Source: CAVAWX01 sp963592385
Lineage (GTDB): Bacteria; Actinomycetota; Coriobacteriia; Coriobacteriales; QAMH01
Direction of reading: 5' to 3'
Assembly: GCA_963592385.1 (NCBI GenBank)
Contig: CAVAWX010000051.1
Coordinates: 1 to 13,709, forward strand
Length of the DNA: 13,709 nucleotides
How positions within the stretch are numbered: position 1 is the stretch's first letter; each line of letters opens with the position of its first letter. Shown here piece by piece: positions 7,064 to 13,706 of this stretch. Below the pieces are notes generated by a model. The model was given only the letters and a program-made list of their open reading frames with translations. It did not search any database and was not told where the DNA came from. Made by a program: the position numbers and the translations under genes.

Positions 7064-7073
7064 GGCGTTTTGC

Positions 7074-7163
7074 TGGTGTCGGAGGCGGGATTTGAACCCG
7101 CACGCCCGGTAAAGTGGGCACTAGCACCTCAAGCTAGCGTGTCTGCCGTTCCACCACTCCGAC
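7074..7163 (-). tRNA. tRNA-Leu, anticodon GAG
   Basis: Complete class II tRNA with encoded CCA (7074-7076). Acceptor arm GTCGGAG pairs perfectly with CTCCGAC. Anticodon stem CTAGC/GCTAG encloses TTGAGGT, giving anticodon GAG for CUC leucine codons. A long variable arm and T-loop TTCAAAT are present. It starts 34 nt after the secG stop in the same direction, so it is probably processed from the secG transcript. Confidence 0.96.
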
Positions 7164-7197
7164 ACGTAAGAAGAATCAGGGCCTGAAAACCGGCGGC

Positions 7198-7485
7198 TCA
7201 AGAAGAACTGCCGACCGTGCCCTGCGGGTATATTACCATCATCAAAAGGAGGCACACCATGAAGAGCACGGCGAACACCACGGTGATGCGGTCGAGGTTC
7301 TTCTCGATGATGCTCGAGCCCGTGTCCGTGCCGTAGACGCTGCCCATGATGGCGTCGGACACGCCCGTGCCCTGGCCGGAGTGCAGCAAGACGAAGACCA
7401 CGAGGCCCACCGCCGAGATGGCCCAGACGACCGTGACGGCGATGACCACCGGTGCCGACTGCATGAAGCTGATGACAGATTCCAC
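7198..7485 (-). CDS. secG: Protein-export membrane protein SecG
   Basis: Small integral-membrane subunit of the SecYEG translocon; 95 residues. Two hydrophobic helices are visible, at about 12-34 and 66-87, joined by a cytoplasmic loop containing the family-typical LLHSGQGTGVSDA segment followed by a G/S-rich stretch. The frame is open to a TTG at 7491, but GTG at 7485 is preferred because AAGGAG (7495-7500) is 9 nt from it and only 3 nt from the TTG. It lies 157 nt downstream of gpmI, with its own candidate -10 near 7541, and is followed at once by tRNA-Leu(GAG). Confidence 0.93.
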   Translation of the reverse strand: MESVISFMQSAPVVIAVTVVWAISAVGLVVFVLLHSGQGTGVSDAIMGSVYGTDTGSSIIEKNLDRITVVFAVLFMVCLLLMMVIYPQGTVGSSS

Positions 7486-7540
7486 GTGCAAAAACTCCTT
7501 TGATGCTCGTGTGATGCCCTCTGCGCATCACAAGTTCGGA

Positions 7541-7546
7541 AGTGTA
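7541..7546 (-). promoter_or_regulatory. Candidate secG -10 element
   Basis: TACACT in the context TTGTGCTACACT, 55 nt before the secG start codon. It resembles the GCTACAAT seen before tRNA-Leu(UAG). A -35 box is not obvious. Three TGATGC/GCATCA units follow in the leader (7501-7530). Confidence 0.4.
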
Positions 7547-7642
7547 GCACAAGCCGGGCGGATGCGAGCAGAGATTTTTTGCCCATTTGGGCACGTCCCC
7601 GAGTCGCGTCGCACGGCCAGCGCAGACGTGTCCCGCACGCGC

Positions 7643-9214
7643 CTAGCCGCGCACAAGCAGCGACTTCCCCGTCCACTCGCCCGGTTTCTCCAGACCCAGC
7701 AGGTCCACGAGCGTCGGCGCCACGTCGGCCAGGCGCCCCTTTCCCGTGTCGGCCAGGGAAAGCGCCGTGTCAGGCGCGCCGTCCGCGCCGTTTGCGAACA
7801 GAAACAGCGGCACGCGGTTCGTGGTATGCGCCGTCCAGGGGCTTTCGCCGTCGTCGGCCAGCATCTTGTCGGCGTTGCCGTGGTCGGCCGTCACGAGCGC
7901 CGCGCCGCCCTTCTCCAGCACCGCGCCCACCACGCGCGCAAGCCCGGCGTCCACGGCCTCGACGGCGCGCACCGCCGCCTCGATCACGCCCGTATGCCCC
8001 ACCATGTCGCAGTTCGCGTAGTTCACGATGTAGACGTCGGCCGCGTCGGCGCGTATGGCCGCCTCCAGCTTCTCCGTCACCTGCGGCGCGCTCATCTCGG
8101 GTTGCAAGTCGTAGGTGGCCACCTTGGGCGAGTCCACGAGGCAGCGCTCCTCGCCGTCCTTGGGCGCCTCGACCCCGCCGTTGAAGAAGAAGGTGACGTG
8201 CGCGTACTTCTCCGTCTCGGCCGTGTGGAACTGGCGCAGGCCGGACGCGGCCAGATAGTCGGCCAGCACGTTGCCGGGATGGGCCTTCGGGAAGGCCACG
8301 GGCGCGTCGAAGGTCTCGTCGTACTCGGTCATGCACACGAAGTTCACCTGCGGCGCGTGCACGCGGTCGAACTCGTCGAAGGCGCCCTCGGGGCTGATGA
8401 AGGCGCGGGTCAGCTGGCGGGCGCGGTCGGGGCGGAAGTTGAAGAAGACGACCGTGTCGCCGTCGTTGACGCCGCGGTGGTCGAGGACCGTCGGGATGAT
8501 GAACTCGTCGGAGATGCCGTCGGCGTAGCTCGCCTTCACCGCCTGCACCGCCGCCCCGCGCGCAAACCCCTTGCCCTGCCCGAGGCAGATGGCGTTCCAG
8601 GCCTGCTGCACGCGGTCCCAGCGGTTGTCGCGGTCCATGGCGTAGTAGCGGCCGGCCAGCGTGGCCACGAGCGCCATCGCGCCGTCGTGCTCCTCGAAGA
8701 TCTTGTTGCCGAAGTCGACGATGCGCTGCATGTAGCCCTCGCCCGAGTGCGGGTCCACGTCGCGGCCGTCCATGAAGGCGTGGATGCGCATGTCGCGCGC
8801 GCCGCGGCCGGCCGCCATCTCGAGCATGGCCTCCAGATGCGCCATGTTCGAGTGCACGCCGCCGTCGGAGAGCAGTCCCATGAAGTGGATGGGGCGGCCC
8901 GCCTCGATGGCCGCGTCGAAGGCGGCGGCCAGGACCTCGTTGTCGGCGATGGAGCCGTCGGCGCAGGCGTCGTCGATGCGCGTGAGCTCCTGGGGCACCA
9001 CGCGGCCGGCGCCCATGTTCAGGTGGCCGACCTCGGAGTTGCCCATCTGGCCGTCGGGCAGGCCGACGTCGCGGCCCGAGGCGCCCAGGGTCGTGTGCGG
9101 GCGCTCGCGCGCGGCGGCCTCGAGGAAGGGGGTGTCCGCCAGCTCGACGGCGTTGCCCGGGCCGGCCGGCGCCAGCCCGTAGCCGTCCATGATCGCCAAA
9201 AGCACAGGTTTCAT
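7643..9214 (-). CDS. gpmI: 2,3-bisphosphoglycerate-independent phosphoglycerate mutase
   Basis: Cofactor-independent enzyme that interconverts 3- and 2-phosphoglycerate, a Mn-dependent member of the alkaline phosphatase superfamily; 523 residues, the normal length. Catalytic features are the metal ligand Asp10, phospho-accepting Ser60 in MGNSEVGH, GGVHSN around His121, DGRDVDP at 149-155, NFRPDRAR at 259-266, Lys336, Asp403 and His407 in NCDMVGHTG, Asp444/His445 in TADHGN, and His463. ATG at 9214 is chosen although the frame is open further upstream: AAAGGA lies 9 nt before it and the family N-terminus KPVLLAIMDGYG begins there. It follows tpiA by 163 nt and precedes secG. Confidence 0.97.
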   Translation of the reverse strand: MKPVLLAIMDGYGLAPAGPGNAVELADTPFLEAAARERPHTTLGASGRDVGLPDGQMGNSEVGHLNMGAGRVVPQELTRIDDACADGSIADNEVLAAAFDAAIEAGRPIHFMGLLSDGGVHSNMAHLEAMLEMAAGRGARDMRIHAFMDGRDVDPHSGEGYMQRIVDFGNKIFEEHDGAMALVATLAGRYYAMDRDNRWDRVQQAWNAICLGQGKGFARGAAVQAVKASYADGISDEFIIPTVLDHRGVNDGDTVVFFNFRPDRARQLTRAFISPEGAFDEFDRVHAPQVNFVCMTEYDETFDAPVAFPKAHPGNVLADYLAASGLRQFHTAETEKYAHVTFFFNGGVEAPKDGEERCLVDSPKVATYDLQPEMSAPQVTEKLEAAIRADAADVYIVNYANCDMVGHTGVIEAAVRAVEAVDAGLARVVGAVLEKGGAALVTADHGNADKMLADDGESPWTAHTTNRVPLFLFANGADGAPDTALSLADTGKGRLADVAPTLVDLLGLEKPGEWTGKSLLVRG

Positions 9215-9235
9215 CTCATGCGTCCTTTCGCGTGT

Positions 9236-9248
9236 GCGGGTGAAGGGG
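9236..9248 (+). repeat. Intergenic GCGGGTGAAG element, tpiA-gpmI spacer
   Basis: GCGGGTGAAGGGG. Together with an inverted copy at 9359-9369 it forms a perfect 11-nt inverted repeat (GGGTGAAGGGG with CCCCTTCACCC) that bounds the spacer. A looser copy GCGGGTGAGGCGG is at 9286-9298, and another inverted one is at 9345-9354. Confidence 0.45.
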
Positions 9249-9377
9249 AAGGCTGGGTGCGGCGCTGCGTCGCGCGGCACGCGCGGCGGGTGAGGCGGCA
9301 GGCGAAGCGTCGGGCGCACGAAGCGCCGTGCCGTGCCCCCGCGCCTTTCACCCGAGCGCCCCTTCACCCCCTGAAAG

Positions 9378-10199
9378 CTATCCCAGCTTGCGTGCGTCGT
9401 CGGCGCGCTTGGCGCACTCGACCAGCTCGGCGAACTTGCCGGCGTCGAGGGCCGCGCCGCCGATGAGGCCGCCGTCGCAGTCGGGCAGCTCCAAAAACCA
9501 CGCGGCGTTTTCCGGCTTCATCGAGCCGCCGTAGAGCACGCGCAGCTTCGCCGCCGCCTCCGCGCCCGCCAGCTCGGCCACGACAGCGCGTATGTGCGCG
9601 CACATCTCCTGGGCCTGCTCGGGGGCCGCCGCCGCGCCCGTGCCGATGGCCCAGACGGGCTCGTAGGCGACGATGCACTTCGCCACCTGCGCGGGGTCCA
9701 GCCCCGCAAGCCCGGCGCGCACCTGCGCCTCGACGAAGGCCAGATGCCCGCCCTCGTCGCGCACCGCCGCATCCTCGCCGCAGCACATGATGGGCGTGAT
9801 GCCCTGCTTCACCAGCGCGGCCACCTTGCGGGCCACGTCCTCGTCGCTTTCATGGAAATACGCGCGGCGCTCGCTGTGGCCCACGATGCAGTACGTGCAT
9901 TGCAGCTCGGCCAGCTGCGTGGGGCTGACGGCGCCCGTGAACGCGCCCGCGTCCTCCCAAAACACGTCCTGCGCGCCCAGCTCGATGGGGCTTTTGTCGA
10001 AGACCAGCACGTTCCACACGCTCTTCAGGCAGGTGAACGGCGGGCACATGACCACGTCCACGCCGTCCCAGCCGTTTTCCTTGAAGCTCACCTGCTGCGC
10101 GAGCGCCACGGCCTCGGCGACCGTCTTGTTCATCTTCCAGTTGCCGGCGATCACCGGCCGGCGCGACGCGGCAGCGCCCGTCCCCGCGGTTCTGTCCAT
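9378..10199 (-). CDS. tpiA: Triosephosphate isomerase
   Basis: Interconverts dihydroxyacetone phosphate and glyceraldehyde 3-phosphate in glycolysis. It is a 273-residue TIM barrel with a slightly longer N-terminus than usual (about 13 extra residues). NWKMN at 20-24 supplies Asn20 and Lys22; catalytic His108 lies in VGHSERR and Glu180 in AYEPVWAIGTG. Phosphate-binding segments GGSMKPEN (224-231) and GLIGGAAL (244-251) are present. The ATG at 10199 starts 3 nt after the pgk stop, with AAGGAGGG inside the pgk end as ribosome-binding site, so the pair is tightly coupled. Confidence 0.97.
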   Translation of the reverse strand: MDRTAGTGAAASRRPVIAGNWKMNKTVAEAVALAQQVSFKENGWDGVDVVMCPPFTCLKSVWNVLVFDKSPIELGAQDVFWEDAGAFTGAVSPTQLAELQCTYCIVGHSERRAYFHESDEDVARKVAALVKQGITPIMCCGEDAAVRDEGGHLAFVEAQVRAGLAGLDPAQVAKCIVAYEPVWAIGTGAAAAPEQAQEMCAHIRAVVAELAGAEAAAKLRVLYGGSMKPENAAWFLELPDCDGGLIGGAALDAGKFAELVECAKRADDARKLG

Positions 10200-10202
10200 G
10201 AC

Positions 10203-11402
10203 CTAGCCCTCCTTGTCCTGCAGCGCCTCCACGCCGGGCAGCGGCTTGCCCTCCAGCAGGCGCATCGACGCGCCGCCGCCGGTGGAGATGAAGCTGACCT
10301 CGTCTTGCAGCCCGAACTTCTTGATGGCGGCCACGGAATCGCCGCCGCCGATGATGCTCGTCGCGGAGGTGTCGGCCACCGCCTGCGCGATGCCCTTCGT
10401 GCCGGCCTCGAAGCTGGGGAACTCGAACACGCCCATAGGCCCGTTCCAAAACACCGTCTTGGCCGCCGCGATCTCTGCCGAGAACAGCTCGACGGTGGCC
10501 GGGCCGATGTCGAGGCCCATCATGTCGTCGGGCATTTCGTCCACGCCGCACACCTGCGTGCGCGCGCCCTCGGCGAACATGTCGGCGCACACCACGTCGG
10601 TGGGGATGAGCAGCTTCACCCCCTTCTCCTCGGCCGCTGCGAGCATGCCGCGCGCGGTCTCGACCATGTCGGCCTCCATCTTCGAGGCGCCGATCGAGTG
10701 GCCTTGCGCGGCCAGGAAGGTGAAGCACATGGCGCCGCCGATGAGTATGGCGTCGGCCACGTTCATGAGGTTTTCGATGATGCCGATCTTGTCCGAGACC
10801 TTCGAGCCGCCGAGGATCGCGACGAAGGGGTGCTCGGGCGCGGCAAGCATGCCCGTCAGGGTCTCGACCTCGCGGGCCATGAGCAGCCCGGAGACGGCCG
10901 GCACGAACTCGGGCACGCCGGCGATGGAGGCGTGCGCGCGGTGCGCCGCCCCGAACGCGTCGTTCACGCACATGTCGCACAGGCTGGCCAGGCGGTGGAC
11001 GAAGGCCAGGTCGTTTTTCTTCTCGCCGTCGTCGAAGCGCAGGTTCTCCAGCATCATCACCTGGCCGTCTTTGAGGGCGAGGCTTGCGGCCAGCGCGTCT
11101 TCGCCGGCGATCGAGCCGCCGATGACGGTGACGGGCTTGCCCAGCAGCTGGATGAGGCGCATGGCCACGGGCATCATGGAGAACTGGCTCTCGAAGACGC
11201 CGCCGCCGCTCGGGCGGCCGAGGTGGCTCGCGATGATGACGCGCGCGTCGTGCTCGATCAGGTACTCGATGGTGGGCAGCGCCTCGCGGATGCGGGTGTC
11301 GTCGGTGACCGTGCCCTCGTAGAGCGGGACGTTGAAGTCGACGCGCAGCAAGACGCGCTTGTGGGCGACGTCGACGTCTTTGACCGTCTGCTTGTTGTAC
11401 AT
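10203..11402 (-). CDS. pgk: Phosphoglycerate kinase
   Basis: Transfers phosphate from 1,3-bisphosphoglycerate to ADP, the first ATP-yielding glycolytic step; cytoplasmic monomer of 399 residues, normal length. Visible motifs are RVDFNVP at 20-26, SHLGRP at 59-64, GGSKVSDK at 198-205, WNGPMGVFE at 319-327, GGGDS at 352-356 and the C-terminal STGGGAS at 373-379. The ATG at 11402 has GAGGAGG 7 nt upstream; an open frame extends further upstream but lacks homology. It is followed by tpiA at 3 nt. No gapA gene, its common neighbour, precedes it; a lipoprotein gene 159 nt upstream does. Confidence 0.98.
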   Translation of the reverse strand: MYNKQTVKDVDVAHKRVLLRVDFNVPLYEGTVTDDTRIREALPTIEYLIEHDARVIIASHLGRPSGGGVFESQFSMMPVAMRLIQLLGKPVTVIGGSIAGEDALAASLALKDGQVMMLENLRFDDGEKKNDLAFVHRLASLCDMCVNDAFGAAHRAHASIAGVPEFVPAVSGLLMAREVETLTGMLAAPEHPFVAILGGSKVSDKIGIIENLMNVADAILIGGAMCFTFLAAQGHSIGASKMEADMVETARGMLAAAEEKGVKLLIPTDVVCADMFAEGARTQVCGVDEMPDDMMGLDIGPATVELFSAEIAAAKTVFWNGPMGVFEFPSFEAGTKGIAQAVADTSATSIIGGGDSVAAIKKFGLQDEVSFISTGGGASMRLLEGKPLPGVEALQDKEG

Positions 11403-11493
11403 GTTCGTGCCTCCTCGAAATGCGCGGGTGGTGAACGGGCGGTGGTGCGGGCGGTGCGTCGTGCGGTGGTGCGGTGTCAACGTGCGGCGCGGC

Positions 11494-11506
11494 GCGGGTG
11501 AAGCGG
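11494..11506 (+). repeat. Intergenic GCGGGTGAAG element, lipoprotein-pgk spacer
   Basis: GCGGGTGAAGCGG, nearly identical to the copy at 5556. It overlaps the left arm of the inverted repeat at 11503-11555. Confidence 0.4.
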
Positions 11507-11555
11507 CGCCTGTCCGGCGGGCGACGCGAGCCGCTCTGCCGGGCGCAGGCGCCGC
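11503..11555 (-). terminator. Possible terminator or 3' structure after the lipoprotein gene
   Basis: Perfect 10-bp inverted repeat GCGGCGCCTG/CAGGCGCCGC with a GC-rich 33-nt loop, beginning 6 nt after the lipoprotein stop. No U tract follows on the minus strand, so intrinsic termination is doubtful; it could stabilise the mRNA 3' end or partly separate the lipoprotein gene from pgk. Confidence 0.35.
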
Positions 11556-11561
11556 CCTCCC

Positions 11562-12488
11562 CTAGTTGCCGGACGAGTTGTTCGTGGAGTTCGTCTGCCC
11601 CGTCGTGCTCGTCGTGGTGCTGCCGTCGTTTGAGGTCGTCGTCACGTTGCCGTTCTCGTCGATGGAGTAGGTCTCGGTGTCGCTGCCGTAGACGGTCGTG
11701 GCCGTGCCGTCGGTCGTGGTCGTCGTCGTGCCGTCCGTCGTGGTCGTGCCGCTGGAATCGCTGGTGGTCAGCGACGAGCTGGAATCGGTGTAGGTGGAGC
11801 TGGACGGGTCGTAGCTCAGGTCGGAGGGCATGTCGTTGATGTGCAGGTCGGCGGCGTTCACCAGCTCCTTCACGTGCGCGTCCCAGGCGTCTTGGTCGAA
11901 CTCGCTGTCGCTTTCATCCTTGCCCGTGACCTCCTGCTGCAGCTTGCGCTCCTTCAACGTCTCCTTGGCCTCCTCCTTGAAGGCGGCGAGGTTCTTGTAG
12001 CCCATGAGCTGCAGGATGCTCTCGAAGGTGCCCGACATGCCCTGGCCGTAGTAGGCCTCGTAGGTGGTGCGCTGCTCGTCGACGTAGGCGTCGAGCTCGT
12101 CGTCGGAGATGGTGTAGTTCTTCTCCTCGATCTCGTGCTTCACCACATCGGTCTCCAACAGGTTGTTGATGATGTAGTTGCGCAGGTCGGCCACCGTGCC
12201 GTCGCCCGCGGCCTTCTCCTCGTCGGTGGCGTCGGAGTTGTAGCTGCGGTTCTTGATGTAGTCCTCCCACGACTCGCTCGTGGTGCTCGTGGTGGTGCTC
12301 GTCGAGCTGGAGCTGCTCGACAGCGAGGACTTCATCGAGGTGGCCTGCGAGGTGACGTCGGACTCGAGGATCTGGCCGTGCGCCCAGGTGGCGGCCACTT
12401 GCTCGCCGCAGCCGGCGAGTGCGCATGCGAGGGCGACGACGGCGCCGGCCAGGACGACGGGCGCGAGATAGCGTTTCGTGAAAGACAT
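11562..12488 (-). CDS. SurA N-domain-like lipoprotein with Ser/Thr-rich tail
   Basis: Predicted lipid-anchored extracytoplasmic protein of 308 residues. A signal peptide with hydrophobic core (about 9-24) ends in the lipobox LAGC with Cys27. A Ser/Thr-rich segment at about 51-73 is followed by a helical region (about 74-215) resembling the chaperone domain of SurA/PrsA-type peptidyl-prolyl isomerases, including the segment LRNYIINNLLETDVVKHEIE near 102-121 and an ELDAYVDEQ helix. No parvulin rotamase domain is present. The final 80 residues are almost entirely Ser, Thr, Gly, Asp and Asn. ATG at 12488 has GGAGG 5 nt upstream. It is the first gene of the leftward run leading into pgk. A secreted-protein folding role is inferred; other SurA-N-like lipoproteins of unknown function are an alternative. 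Confidence 0.75.
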   Translation of the reverse strand: MSFTKRYLAPVVLAGAVVALACALAGCGEQVAATWAHGQILESDVTSQATSMKSSLSSSSSSTSTTTSTTSESWEDYIKNRSYNSDATDEEKAAGDGTVADLRNYIINNLLETDVVKHEIEEKNYTISDDELDAYVDEQRTTYEAYYGQGMSGTFESILQLMGYKNLAAFKEEAKETLKERKLQQEVTGKDESDSEFDQDAWDAHVKELVNAADLHINDMPSDLSYDPSSSTYTDSSSSLTTSDSSGTTTTDGTTTTTTDGTATTVYGSDTETYSIDENGNVTTTSNDGSTTTSTTGQTNSTNNSSGN

Positions 12489-12534
12489 GGAACCTCCGCT
12501 GTGTGATGGTATCGGGGCGAATACAACAGGCGCT

Positions 12535-12540
12535 AGTATA
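12535..12540 (-). promoter_or_regulatory. Candidate promoter (-10) of the lipoprotein gene
   Basis: TATACT (5 of 6 matches) in the context TTTATACTAG on the minus strand, 46 nt before the start codon. The -35 region at the expected distance is a poor match (GAATGC). Confidence 0.4.
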
Positions 12541-12905
12541 AACCCCCGCGCAGGCAGGCATTCCTGTTTTTCATGCGGATGGTGAAGGGGGGGGCGCGAG
12601 GACGGCGCGGGGGTGTGCGCGTGAACGCAGGAGCGCGCCTCTTACGCCTCGCGTTCCTTGCGCAACGCGCCATTGCTTTCGCGTTTACCCATGCTGAACA
12701 TAGTGTTTTCGACGAACTACGACGATAGCACAGCGCAAAGGAGGCAGATGCGGAAATATTCGCACTCCATACAAATATTTCCCCAGCTCTTCAGGTTGAC
12801 GCAGGCGAACGCCCTGTCTTTCGTGCGAAAGGACAAAGGCAGCATCTCCCAGAGGATGAGGAGCTAGCCATGCCGAAAGGAACCTTCAAAAATCCGGCGA
12901 AGTAG
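12541..12905. other. Gene-poor spacer between the lipoprotein operon and hicAB
   Basis: No convincing gene. At its left end is GGTGAAGGGG (12581), a variant of the intergenic repeat. From about 12700 rightwards the sequence becomes AT-richer than the rest. It holds a short plus-strand reading frame (12748-12867, 39 codons) preceded by AAAGGAGG only 4 nt from its ATG, and an 11-codon frame (12870-12905) ending where the hicAB promoter begins; neither peptide is recognisable. It may be remnant sequence brought in with hicAB. Confidence 0.4.
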
Positions 12906-12934
12906 TTGACACCAAATACGACACCATCTATAAC
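12906..12934 (+). promoter_or_regulatory. hicAB promoter with direct-repeat candidate operator
   Basis: Perfect -35 TTGACA (12906-12911), 17-nt spacer and -10 TATAAC (12929-12934), 21 nt before the hicA start. GACACCA occurs twice, at 12908-12914 and 12920-12926, 12 nt apart and overlapping the -35 and spacer. HicB-type antitoxins with DNA-binding C-termini often repress their own promoter, so the repeat is a plausible operator. Confidence 0.8.
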
Positions 12935-12955
12935 CTATGTGCAAAAGGAGTCACG

Positions 12956-13207
12956 ATGTCGCAGTGGGACAAATTGCTAAACCGAATCACCAGCCTCTCG
13001 GCCGACTTGAGATTTGCCGAGCTGAAAAAGGTGCTGGAGAGTTGCGGTTATGAAATGCACGCCCCAAAAGGCGGAAGCTCTCACGCAACGTTCAGAAAGA
13101 AGGGGTGTTCGCCGATAACGATCCCACGGCACGACCCAATCAAGAAAGTCTACGTCGAGATGGTGAAAAGGGTTGTTGAAAGCGAGGACGACAATGGCAA
13201 CGACTAG
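12956..13207 (+). CDS. hicA: HicA family toxin (mRNA interferase)
   Basis: Small toxin of a type II toxin-antitoxin system; family members have a dsRBD-like fold and cut mRNA independently of the ribosome. It has 83 residues. The conserved catalytic His43 lies in GGSSHATF (39-46), followed by the C-terminal half IPRHDPIKKVYVEMVKRVVE typical of HicA. The N-terminus is about 20 residues longer than in the shortest HicA proteins, as in the larger subgroup. ATG at 12956 has AAAAGGAG with 5 nt spacing. The 3' end overlaps hicB by 14 nt. Codon use (CTA, TTG, CGA, AGA, AAA) is unlike the GC-ending codons of the neighbouring glycolytic genes, which suggests transfer. Confidence 0.88.
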   Translation: MSQWDKLLNRITSLSADLRFAELKKVLESCGYEMHAPKGGSSHATFRKKGCSPITIPRHDPIKKVYVEMVKRVVESEDDNGND

Positions 13208-13595
13208 CGAATATATGAGTAAAGCTGCCGAATACGCAGGCAGGCCGTATAGGCTGGAAATTGAGCCTGATGCTGACGAAGGCGGCTTCGTCGCAAGCTA
13301 TCCCGACCTTCCCGGGTGCATGACCTGCGGAGACACGATTGAAGAAGCGTACAGGAACGCCGAAGACGCGAAGAGGTGCTGGATTGAGGCCGCGCTCGAA
13401 GAGGGGATTTCGGTTCCCGAGCCCGCGACGGCAAAAAGCTATTCAGGGCAGTTCAAGCTCCGCATTCCCAAGAAGCTGCACAAAACGCTTGCCGAGCACT
13501 CGGAACGAGAAGGCGTGAGCATGAACCAGTACTGCGTGTACCTTCTCGCGAGAAACGATGCGCTCGAGCAGCAGCGTTTGAGCTCTGCGGGGTAA
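13194..13595 (+). CDS. hicB: HicB family antitoxin with ribbon-helix-helix-type C-terminus
   Basis: Antitoxin that binds and neutralises HicA and is likely to autoregulate the operon; 133 residues. The N-terminal partial RNase H-like HicB domain (about 18-77) contains YRLEIEPD, GGFVASYPDLPGC and the helix TIEEAYRNAEDAKRCWIEAA. The C-terminal part (about 84-122) has a beta strand QFKLRIPKKL followed by helices with SMNQY, an Arc/MetJ-like DNA-binding pattern. The ATG at 13194 lies inside the hicA 3' end, with GAGGA 5 nt upstream; the frame is open a few codons earlier but lacks a better site. Toxin-first order is the usual one for hicAB. Confidence 0.9.
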   Translation: MATTSEYMSKAAEYAGRPYRLEIEPDADEGGFVASYPDLPGCMTCGDTIEEAYRNAEDAKRCWIEAALEEGISVPEPATAKSYSGQFKLRIPKKLHKTLAEHSEREGVSMNQYCVYLLARNDALEQQRLSSAG

Positions 13596-13681
13596 GGCGA
13601 AATCCCAAGAGCGCAGCGGGCGGGCGCACAGCACGGCGCGGCGCGGGGGCGTACCCCGTGCTCAAACAGTCCTCGCGAACG

Positions 13682-13706
13682 GCAAACAGCCCACCGGGCT
13701 GTTTGC
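13682..13706. terminator. Perfect hairpin, probable terminator downstream of hicB
   Basis: An 11-bp perfect stem GCAAACAGCCC/GGGCTGTTTGC with a 3-nt loop, 86 nt after the hicB stop. The A/T-rich base of the stem gives GTTTGC at the 3' side. The symmetric design fits a bidirectional terminator between hicAB and whatever lies to the right. The window ends 3 nt later, so any U tract on the plus strand is out of view. Confidence 0.6.

Noticed and set aside
7570..7597. GCCC/GGGC hairpin beside a run of T/A upstream of secG
   Set aside because: In the minus direction the hairpin is followed by A residues, and in the plus direction the T run precedes the hairpin, so it does not fit an intrinsic terminator for either strand.
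7346..9466. Long plus-strand open frame (about 700 codons) opposite gpmI and secG
   Set aside because: It is antisense to clearly conserved genes, its translation is Ala/Arg/His/Val-rich low-complexity with no motif, and such frames are common in GC-rich DNA.
9594..11501. Long plus-strand open frame opposite tpiA and pgk
   Set aside because: Shadow of pgk and tpiA, which have all catalytic motifs and good ribosome-binding sites; the antisense product shows no recognisable domain.
12642..12701. Possible 19-codon minus-strand peptide
   Set aside because: No ribosome-binding site, no recognisable sequence; expected by chance.
12748..12867. Possible 39-codon plus-strand gene before hicAB
   Set aside because: The Shine-Dalgarno is too close to the ATG, and the peptide is unrecognised; kept only as a note in the spacer entry.
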